From NCBI GenBank assembly GCA_900543815.1, contig UQST01000025.1, positions 1-44,395 of the forward strand: a DNA stretch of 44,395 bases, in the 5' to 3' direction. Made by a program: the position numbers and the translations under genes. The notes under the pieces were generated by a model, which was not told where the DNA came from, did no database searches, and saw only the letters and a program-made list of their open reading frames with translations. This document shows, one piece after another, positions 25,248-32,006 of the stretch (position 1 is the stretch's first letter; each line of letters begins with the position of its first letter). This stretch comes from an uncultured Prevotellaceae bacterium (GTDB taxonomy: Bacteria; Bacteroidota; Bacteroidia; Bacteroidales; Bacteroidaceae).

Positions 25248-26153
25248 TTACGCTTCCTCCCACTGCTTGCGCAGGAGGTCGATGGCGGCGGGGAGGACAG
25301 TAGCTCTGTCGCCTTCGCAACCACACTCGAATGAGATGTGCCCCTGATAGCCCATTTCCTTCAGCGCCCTCATGCCGTCGCGGTAATCGTCCTTCTCGCC
25401 GTCCTCGCCCGGCATGAGTCGGCGTCCGCGGCTGGCGATGTGGACGTGGCGAAGGTACTTGGTGCCTGCGGCCATGAAGGCGGCATAGTCAGAGGGCTCC
25501 TCTTGCATGTGCCAGAAGTCGCCCATGCACTTCACGCCCTCGCTGTCGGCATCACGGCAGATGGCTGCTGCATCGGCCACCAGACGCAGGTAGAAGCACT
25601 CGCGCCTATTGAGAGGTTCCAGGATGACACTCGTTCCGCACTTCAGCGCAAACTCGCCCAACTCATGGAGCTGCTCGCACAGATAGTTGCGGGTGTCCAT
25701 TGTGTGGGGTTTGCAAGGTTGCTGTCCGTTGAAGGCCGGTACCATGATGACACCGCAGGAACCGATTTGGCCGGCTGCTTCCACTATCTCGCGCATGGTG
25801 GTGTCGAACTGTTGCTTCTGCTCGTCTTCGGCCAGGATGAATCCCTGGAAGCCGGCGCAGATGGCACTCATCTTTATATTCCTGCCCTGCAGAGCCTTGT
25901 TGATTTCATCCACACGTGCTTTCAGATTGCCTCCGCCCACCTCCAGGCCGTTCACTCCATGAGCCTCCATGAAGTCGAGCTTCTCCTCGAGTGTGTTGCC
26001 CAGGCATACTCCTTCCTGCAGGCAGATGTTGAGCGGTGTGTCGGGCTTCTTGTCCTTGCGCACCGAGCAGCATGATGACAGCAGTGGGGTGGAGGCCACC
26101 GAAGCGGCTGCCATGCCCGAGAGTGATCCCAGTATGAAGTTTCTTCTTTTCAT
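25248..26153 (-). CDS. Exported xylose-isomerase-like TIM-barrel protein
   Basis: The 301-residue product belongs to the AP-endonuclease-2/xylose isomerase-like TIM-barrel fold, whose members isomerise or epimerise sugars or dehydrate keto sugars. An export signal (MKRRNFILGSLSG, ending near LLSSCC) suggests a periplasmic or lipid-anchored enzyme. Candidate metal and catalytic residues are in VILEPLNRRECF, MGDFWHMQEE, HVHIASRGR and ISFECGCEG, in the order expected for Glu, Asp/His, His and Glu ligands. It follows the Gfo/Idh/MocA gene by 28 bp; this pairing is known from inositol and keto-sugar pathways. Substrate unknown. Confidence 0.85.
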   Translation of the reverse strand: MKRRNFILGSLSGMAAASVASTPLLSSCCSVRKDKKPDTPLNICLQEGVCLGNTLEEKLDFMEAHGVNGLEVGGGNLKARVDEINKALQGRNIKMSAICAGFQGFILAEDEQKQQFDTTMREIVEAAGQIGSCGVIMVPAFNGQQPCKPHTMDTRNYLCEQLHELGEFALKCGTSVILEPLNRRECFYLRLVADAAAICRDADSEGVKCMGDFWHMQEEPSDYAAFMAAGTKYLRHVHIASRGRRLMPGEDGEKDDYRDGMRALKEMGYQGHISFECGCEGDRATVLPAAIDLLRKQWEEA

Positions 26154-26181
26154 TTCGCTGTGTTTTAGGTGAATGGTTGGT

Positions 26182-27540
26182 TCACTGTCCCTGTCCGGGC
26201 TTCTTCACTGTGTAGGCTGCCAGGTCCAATGGGCCGAGCTTCAGTTCGGCTGGCATCAGGTCCATGGGCGACTGAGTCATCTCGTCCCATGTGGTGGTTG
26301 CGCCTGTGTAAGCAGCTTCACGTGCCATGATGGCGGCCATACAGGATGCTGCGCAGTCGCTTGCCTCCTCGTGAGCGGTGCCCTTGCGGATGTGGTTGAC
26401 CCAGTCAACATGCTCCAGTACATAGGGGTCGTGCTGCTTGAACTCCTGGTTGGCAGCCTCCTCGTCGTACTTCCAGATGACGTTGCCCTGCAGGTCCTTT
26501 ATCTCGTTGGTCTCGCTGTCCCAAGAGCCCTTTGAGCCTTGGATGAACTCGCTCACCTTGTTGCTGCATCCGTCTATCTGGCGGCACATACTGTGCATGT
26601 GCACTCCGTTCTCCATCACAAAGTCGGTGCTGAACATGTCAAACTGGTCGCCCGTTACCCTGCGGTGGCGTGCGCCGAACGATGTAGCGGTAGCGAGCTT
26701 CAGTCCGCTCATCCACATAAACACGTCGATATTGTGTACGTGCTGCTCCACAATGTGGTCACCGCTCAGCCATGTCCAGTTCACCCAGTCGCGGATGTTC
26801 CATTCCATGTCTGACCATCCGGGCTGGCGCTCCTTGTACCACAGCATACCCTGGTTCCAATATACGTTTCCGCCGGTAATCTCACCGATGAGACCGGCCT
26901 GTATCTGCTTGTTGGCCTCCACATAGCGGCGCTCATGGTGACGCTGTGTACCGGTCACCACACTCAGTCCCTTGGCCTGTGCCTGCTTGGCCGCAGCCAT
27001 TATCGTGCGGTATCCCTTAGGGTCAACAGCGATGGGTTTCTCCAGGAACGAGTGCACTCCCTTCTCGGTGGCATACTGGAAGTGGACGGGTCGGAAGGCT
27101 GGTGGAGTGGCGATGATGACCATATCCACACCGGCGTCAATCACCTTCTGGTAGGCATCGAAGCCCGTGAAGCACATTTCGTCGGCCACCTCCTGCTGCT
27201 TGTCGTTGCGGAGACGTGCGCGCAGATCCTCGATGCGGTCGGCAAACACATCGCCCAGAGCGGTCACTTTGATGCCGTTGGCTGCATCGAGCAGGTTGAT
27301 GGTAGCGCCCGAACCACGTCCGCCGCAGCCGATAACGCCAACCTTGAGCTCTCGTCCGTCGATGGCCTTATCGGGCAATTCGGGCACGTAGTACTCGCCT
27401 TCCTGCTTCAGGGGAGTCAGTTTGCTGTTGCCGTTACTGCCGCTGCAGCTTGACAGCAATGCGGGTGCCACCATTCCAGCAGCGCCGATGATGGCAGTGC
27501 TTGTGAGGAACTTTCTCCTGCTTAAGTCTTTTTCTTTCAT
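26182..27540 (-). CDS. Tat-exported Gfo/Idh/MocA-family oxidoreductase
   Basis: This is a 452-residue NAD(P)-dependent sugar-type dehydrogenase. The N-terminus has a Tat motif (SRRKFLTS) and a cysteine after the hydrophobic stretch (LLSSC), so it is exported and may be lipid-anchored. The Rossmann fingerprint is VGVIGCGGRGSGA, followed by the family motif EKPIAVD and a conserved HNIDVFMW segment in the C-terminal domain. Exported members usually hold their cofactor tightly, so they need an acceptor substrate or an electron acceptor for turnover. It is cotranscribed with the cytochrome fusion upstream (46-bp gap) and the TIM-barrel gene downstream, which suggests a shared pathway. Confidence 0.92.
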   Translation of the reverse strand: MKEKDLSRRKFLTSTAIIGAAGMVAPALLSSCSGSNGNSKLTPLKQEGEYYVPELPDKAIDGRELKVGVIGCGGRGSGATINLLDAANGIKVTALGDVFADRIEDLRARLRNDKQQEVADEMCFTGFDAYQKVIDAGVDMVIIATPPAFRPVHFQYATEKGVHSFLEKPIAVDPKGYRTIMAAAKQAQAKGLSVVTGTQRHHERRYVEANKQIQAGLIGEITGGNVYWNQGMLWYKERQPGWSDMEWNIRDWVNWTWLSGDHIVEQHVHNIDVFMWMSGLKLATATSFGARHRRVTGDQFDMFSTDFVMENGVHMHSMCRQIDGCSNKVSEFIQGSKGSWDSETNEIKDLQGNVIWKYDEEAANQEFKQHDPYVLEHVDWVNHIRKGTAHEEASDCAASCMAAIMAREAAYTGATTTWDEMTQSPMDLMPAELKLGPLDLAAYTVKKPGQGQ

Positions 27541-27586
27541 TGTTGCAATTGTTTGAAAGGTAATTCTATACTGTTTGTGTTCGTTC

Positions 27587-29137
27587 TCAGTTTGCGCTTA
27601 CTCCCTGTGGCAATTCGCATACCACGCGGAATCCGATGCCCTTCATGTCGGAGAACCACCAGATGCTCTTGGGATTCTGCGGGTCTGTCTTGAGCCACTT
27701 GTCGTATTCGGTGTGTGCTCGTGAGGCGCAGCGCACGTTGGCGGCATCGTCTGCATAGCATCCGCCACGCACTACATATTCCGTACCCGATGCAGGACCC
27801 TTGGGATCCTTTGCCCCATCCTGCATCTGGCTATAGGCATCCTCGGCATACCAGTCGGAGCAGTACTCGAGCACGTTGCCCAGCATGTTCTTCAGTCCAA
27901 AGGGGTTGGACTTCACTCGTGAAGGCTCTTGTGTGCGGCTCTTGCTGTTGTTGGCATAGATGACATAGCCGTTGATGGCAGTGGTGTCGGCGCTGAAGAA
28001 GCGTCGCCAGAAGCCTGTGTTGGAGAAGTCTGCCGGCTTGCCCTCAAAGAAGTATGGCGTCTCTGTGCCACCGCGTGCTGCATACTCCCATTCTGCTTCG
28101 GTGGGCAGACGGTACTTCTTGCCGGTCTTGAGCGAGAGCCACTGGCAGAATGTCTCGGCTGCATAGTGGGTCATTGTGATGGCAGGACGTTTGCCCATTC
28201 CCCATCCCTGGTCTGGCATTCCGAAAGGAGGCGTAGGACCGGAGACGGCATCCACGTCGGGGCGGCTGTTGTTGGCGTATATCTTGGATGGCGGAGTGCG
28301 TCCCTCCGACATGGTCTGTGCATAGAATGCCCAATATTGGTCCCATGTGATTTCTGTTTCTGCCATATAGAAGGCAGATACCGACACCTTGCGCTGCGGC
28401 TGTTCGTCAGGCTGGCTGAACTTCTCGCCTTTCTGGCTTCCCATGAGGAATGTGCCGCCGGGGATGGCTTTCATGCTTATGGTGATGCTGGTAGTGGGCA
28501 CCTGCTCGGTGAAGTCGGCGAACTTGGTCACCGGTGTGGCTTCTGCGAAAGTGGCGGCAGTGGTATCCACAGGCGCCTTGTCCATCTTGGCATGCTTGTA
28601 GCCAGGTAGTGTGTGGCCGGCATCCAGGTGGCAGCTGATGCACTGCAGGCCCAGTTTCTCCTCGTTGTCTTCATAATAAAGATGGGCCGACACCCCGTCG
28701 TCGGACAGTCCTTGGGGGAAAAGGTTCACGTGGCAACGCTTGCACGACTCGTTGAAGACGATGGTCTGTGCGTATTCCAACTCGCGCTTGCTTGCAAAGT
28801 CGATATCCTCCTTCTTCTTGGTCATTGCGCTCCAGACGTCGTGCATGCCCATTCTGGCTTTGGCCGTAAAGTGCTCCCATGTACCTTCGGGCGGCAGGTG
28901 GCACTCGGCGCAGCCAGTCTTCACGCCGCTGCGGTTGTTGTAGTGAACGGCCTGTTTCCAGCTGTCGGTTGCTTCTGGATGGAAATGGCAAGCCATGCAA
29001 GCCTCGTCGGTTGAGCTCCACTCATAGTAGTGGTTGCCCACCAGAGCTATTGCCACGCCTGCTATGAGAGCGCCCGTGAGCGGGAGCCACTTGCTGCAGG
29101 ACTTCTTCTTGTCTCTTTTGGGGAAGTAACTTCTCAT
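27587..29137 (-). CDS. NapC/NirT-type tetraheme cytochrome c fused to a SUMF1-type domain
   Basis: The 516-residue protein has one membrane anchor (about 19-35) and four heme-binding CxxCH motifs at 47-51, 76-80, 132-136 and 166-170, the pattern of NapC/NirT/NrfH quinol dehydrogenases. From about 222 to 510 it continues as a SUMF1/FGE-type domain (IPGGTFLMGS, RLPTEAEWEYAARGG, NVLEYCSDWY, VVRGGCYADDAANVRC, GFRVV). The two copper-binding cysteines of true formylglycine-generating enzymes are not in the canonical positions, so that activity is unlikely. The start overlaps the upstream gene by four bases. It could pass electrons from or to the quinone pool for the exported dehydrogenase next to it; this is inference. 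Confidence 0.88.
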   Translation of the reverse strand: MRSYFPKRDKKKSCSKWLPLTGALIAGVAIALVGNHYYEWSSTDEACMACHFHPEATDSWKQAVHYNNRSGVKTGCAECHLPPEGTWEHFTAKARMGMHDVWSAMTKKKEDIDFASKRELEYAQTIVFNESCKRCHVNLFPQGLSDDGVSAHLYYEDNEEKLGLQCISCHLDAGHTLPGYKHAKMDKAPVDTTAATFAEATPVTKFADFTEQVPTTSITISMKAIPGGTFLMGSQKGEKFSQPDEQPQRKVSVSAFYMAETEITWDQYWAFYAQTMSEGRTPPSKIYANNSRPDVDAVSGPTPPFGMPDQGWGMGKRPAITMTHYAAETFCQWLSLKTGKKYRLPTEAEWEYAARGGTETPYFFEGKPADFSNTGFWRRFFSADTTAINGYVIYANNSKSRTQEPSRVKSNPFGLKNMLGNVLEYCSDWYAEDAYSQMQDGAKDPKGPASGTEYVVRGGCYADDAANVRCASRAHTEYDKWLKTDPQNPKSIWWFSDMKGIGFRVVCELPQGVSAN

Positions 29138-29544
29138 TTGTCTTTCTTCAGTGTCAGTTCTGTGGGAATCTTCACAAGCTTTTTGCCCACCACGCGCTTC
29201 ACCACGGGTCGGTCCACAAGCTTGAGTTTCCAGGTGCTGTCATTCAGCTGTGTGAGCAGAGTCTCCTGCGTCTCGCTGCCCAGGTCGTTCGACAAGTTCA
29301 GTGTGGCAGTGTTGTTGTCCTTGATGCGGAACGAGGTGACTGTCCACACGCCATAGATATTGCCGTTCATGTAACCGTTCATGGGGCCGAAGTCCTCCAT
29401 GGTTGGCACGGTGATGGATTCCTCGTAGAGGTCAATGTTCAGCAGTATCTTCTCCTGTGGGCAGGTAAGTCTCAATTTCCACGGACCTTGTGCCGCCAAT
29501 GAGGCTGCGCAAGTGAGTAGAATGATTGAAAAGGCTCTTCTCAT
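29134..29544 (-). CDS. Small secreted protein, function unknown
   Basis: The 136-residue product has a clear signal peptide (MRRAFSIILLTCAASLAAQ) and a mature part of about 117 residues rich in alternating strands, with GPWKLRLTCPQEKILLNI at the front and a Lys-rich end. It resembles small lipocalin-like periplasmic proteins in size and strand content, but I do not recognise the family. It is the first gene of the four-gene operon, and its TGA overlaps the cytochrome fusion start by four bases (ATGA). The tight coupling suggests that it works with the cytochrome fusion. Confidence 0.75.
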   Translation of the reverse strand: MRRAFSIILLTCAASLAAQGPWKLRLTCPQEKILLNIDLYEESITVPTMEDFGPMNGYMNGNIYGVWTVTSFRIKDNNTATLNLSNDLGSETQETLLTQLNDSTWKLKLVDRPVVKRVVGKKLVKIPTELTLKKDK

Positions 29545-29569
29545 TATCGGTTTGTGGTATAATTCTCCA

Positions 29570-29577
29570 CAAATTTA
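29570..29577 (-). promoter_or_regulatory. Possible -7 element of the cytochrome/oxidoreductase operon
   Basis: TAAATTTG on the minus strand, 25 bp before the first start codon. The nearest TTG is 23 bp upstream, slightly too far. Confidence 0.4.
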
Positions 29578-29900
29578 GCCATTTTATTTCGAAAAGTGCA
29601 CAAGGATTTGCATTTTTTAAGGTTTTGCGGCCTTATTCATGCTTTTGCTTGGTCTTGGGGTGCTTTTTTGGGGTGAATCCGGACTGTGGAAAGCGCTCGT
29701 GCGAACCATTTTCCTGGATTTCGGGCAAAAAAGTTGGCGAAGTGCAGGAGGAATGTCCTTCGACGAGGCAGGTTGTCTGAATCGAAACTCGAAAAGGGCT
29801 GCTTGGCGAAGCCGATTTCGGTCTGCCCGTACTTTGCACCCACTAAATTGGAGCGTGAAAAGCGTTGCGCGGAAGCGGGCAAGGAAATGGGTCAAAAAAT

Positions 29901-29978
29901 GCACTGTGCTGCGATGGCGGATGCAGCGTGCTGCGATGACCTTCGGAGCGTGCTGCGAAGCCAAGTGTAGCGCTCTCC
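29901..29978 (+). repeat. Four-unit 22-bp palindromic array, copy E
   Basis: Cores start at 29901, 29923, 29945 and 29967, exactly 22 bp apart: GCACTGTGCTGC, GCAGCGTGCTGC, GGAGCGTGCTGC and a degenerate GTAGCGCTCTCC. Spacers are GATGGCGGAT, GATGACCTTC and GAAGCCAAGT. It lies in a 742-bp gap between divergent operons; besides promoter motifs I see nothing else there. Confidence 0.83.
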
Positions 29979-30218
29979 CTTGTCGTCCTTTGTCTTCTTC
30001 CAGTCCCAATGCGGTACATTCCCGGTTCTGCTCTTTCCTTTTCTCCAACAAAACAAGCCTTTCTTCCCTTCTCTTTTCACCTTTGAGGCTGGTATCAGGC
30101 AGGCAAATGCCCCAGGCGCTTGTCCCGTTTTGTCCTGTTTTGTCCAGCGCGCACGCATTATACGCACATGTGTGTTACAACTAATTACATGCGTGCAGCG
30201 CATAAAGCCGCATTTCAT

Positions 30219-30251
30219 TTTCTCGTTTTTCGAAAATTTGTTGTATCTTTG
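30219..30251 (+). promoter_or_regulatory. Glycogen synthase promoter
   Basis: TTTC at 30219-30222, a 21-bp gap, then TATCTTTG at 30244-30251, 35 bp upstream of the ATG. The -7 element is a perfect consensus; the -33 element deviates at its last base. Confidence 0.6.
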
Positions 30252-30286
30252 CCGCAACTTGATTTTTTCGTAATATAAACGTTTTG

Positions 30287-31948
30287 ATGAGCGTAAAGAA
30301 ATGTGCACCTGACTTTGTGCTGGAGAGCAGCTGGGAGGTGTGTAATAAGATGGGTGGCATCTATACGGTGCTTTCTACCAGGGCCAAGACCCTGGGAAAC
30401 CTTGTGGGAGGCAATCTCCTCTTTATTGGTCCCGACCTTTGGCATGACCAGGAGAACCCTCTCTTTAGCGAAGATCCCGAACTCTGGCCCGAATGGGTGG
30501 CAACTATGGCTGCCGAAGGAGTGTGCCTGCGCACCGGACGGTGGAATATCCCTGGTGAACCAAAGGTGGTACTGGTGGATTTCCAACCCTTTTTCAACAG
30601 GAAGAATGATATTTATGCCCAGGCATGGGAGGACTTCGGAGTAGATAGTCTGCATGCCTATGGCGACTACGACGAAGCCAGTATGTTTGCCTATGCAGCA
30701 GGCCTTGTGGTGGAGGGCTTCTGGAAGTTTTTCCTCAAGGAGGGCAATAAGCGTACTGTTTATCACGTGAACGAGTGGATGACCTGCCTGGGTGCTTTGT
30801 ATGTGCGCAAGCATGTGCCTCAGATAGCAACCATCTTCACCACTCATGCAACCTGCATCGGCCGCAGTATTGCCGGCAATGGCAAGCCTCTGTATCAGTA
30901 TCTGTCTGCCTATGACGGAAGGCAGATGGCCCGTGAGCTGAACGTAGAGTCGAAGCACAGTATAGAGCGCCAGACGGCCATGAACGTGGATTGCTTCACC
31001 ACAGTGAGCGATGTGACGGCCCGCGAGTGTGCTGAGCTGCTCGACAAACCCTGTGATGCTGTACTGGAGAACGGCTTTGAGCCCGACTTCGTGCCGGCAG
31101 GAGCTGCCTTCACTGCACGTCGCCGCCAGGCAAGAGCCACTGTCCTGCAGGTGGCAAGTGCGCTCACCGGCACCGAGATGACCGATGATACCCTCATTGT
31201 CACCACGAGCGGACGCTACGAGTATAAGAATAAGGGGCAGGATGTATTCATGGAGGCCATGTACCGAAGCCTCTATGATGACCGTCTCAACCGCCCAGTA
31301 CTGGCTTTGGTGCAGGTTCCTGCCTGGATTTCAGGCCCTCGTGCCGACCTGCAGGACCGCCTTCGTCATCCCCTGCCTGCTGGTTCGCCTCTGCAGGATC
31401 CCATCTGCACCCATGTGCTCAGAGAGCCTTGGAACGACCCCGTGACTGGTTTCCTGCGTGCCCATGGCATGAAGAACCAGGCTGCCGACCGTGTGAAGGT
31501 AATCTTCGTACCTTGCTATCTGGATGGGCGTGACGGTATCTTCGAGACCAGTTATTATGACCTGCTCATCGGTAGCGACCTGGCAGTTTATCCCTCTTAC
31601 TACGAACCATGGGGCTACACACCGCTCGAGGCAGTGGCTTTCCATGTGCCTTGTCTCACCACTTCGCTGGCTGGCTTCGGCTTGTGGGCCAATAAGGTGA
31701 AGGGTGCCGACAGCCATCTGGCCGACGGCGTAGAGGTAGTGATGCGCGACGATTACAACTTCGACCAGGTGGCCAATGCCATCTGCGATACGCTGGCAGG
31801 CCTGTGCGGCATGAGTGCCAAGGAAGTGACCGCTGCCCGCAAGAAGGCTGCCCGACTGGCCGAGAAAGCACAGTGGAAGCATTTCATTGCCAAGTATGAG
31901 CAGGCCTATGCCATCGCTCTTGACAATGCAACCAAGCGCAATGCCTGA
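30287..31948 (+). CDS. Glycogen synthase, eukaryotic (GT3) type
   Basis: This is a 553-residue glycosyltransferase that extends alpha-1,4-glucan from a nucleotide sugar. The N-terminal SSWEVCNKMGGIYTVLSTRA and the catalytic segment PSYYEPWGYTPLEA with its E-x7-E pair (Glu440, Glu448) identify family GT3, the animal/fungal type, rather than the GT5 GlgA of most bacteria. GT3 enzymes are known in Bacteroidota. It starts 35 bp after a good -7 element and is followed 58 bp later by glycogen phosphorylase. The eukaryotic regulatory phosphorylation tail is absent. The start at 30287 is preferred over a TTG one codon earlier. Confidence 0.93.
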   Translation: MSVKKCAPDFVLESSWEVCNKMGGIYTVLSTRAKTLGNLVGGNLLFIGPDLWHDQENPLFSEDPELWPEWVATMAAEGVCLRTGRWNIPGEPKVVLVDFQPFFNRKNDIYAQAWEDFGVDSLHAYGDYDEASMFAYAAGLVVEGFWKFFLKEGNKRTVYHVNEWMTCLGALYVRKHVPQIATIFTTHATCIGRSIAGNGKPLYQYLSAYDGRQMARELNVESKHSIERQTAMNVDCFTTVSDVTARECAELLDKPCDAVLENGFEPDFVPAGAAFTARRRQARATVLQVASALTGTEMTDDTLIVTTSGRYEYKNKGQDVFMEAMYRSLYDDRLNRPVLALVQVPAWISGPRADLQDRLRHPLPAGSPLQDPICTHVLREPWNDPVTGFLRAHGMKNQAADRVKVIFVPCYLDGRDGIFETSYYDLLIGSDLAVYPSYYEPWGYTPLEAVAFHVPCLTTSLAGFGLWANKVKGADSHLADGVEVVMRDDYNFDQVANAICDTLAGLCGMSAKEVTAARKKAARLAEKAQWKHFIAKYEQAYAIALDNATKRNA

Positions 31949-32006
31949 GACAGCATCCCGAAAGGACAGAAACAACAGAAACAAGTACATATATAAATAA
32001 GGAATT

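Noticed and set aside
27587..29137. True formylglycine-generating (sulfatase-activating) activity for the SUMF1 domain
   Set aside because: The two copper-binding cysteines expected after RGGSY are replaced (Asp463 and Val468 by my alignment), and no sulfatase gene is in the window.
126..29978. The four-unit arrays as CRISPR arrays
   Set aside because: The period is only 22 bp, both core and spacer are conserved between units and between loci, there are no unique spacers of normal length, and no cas genes are present.
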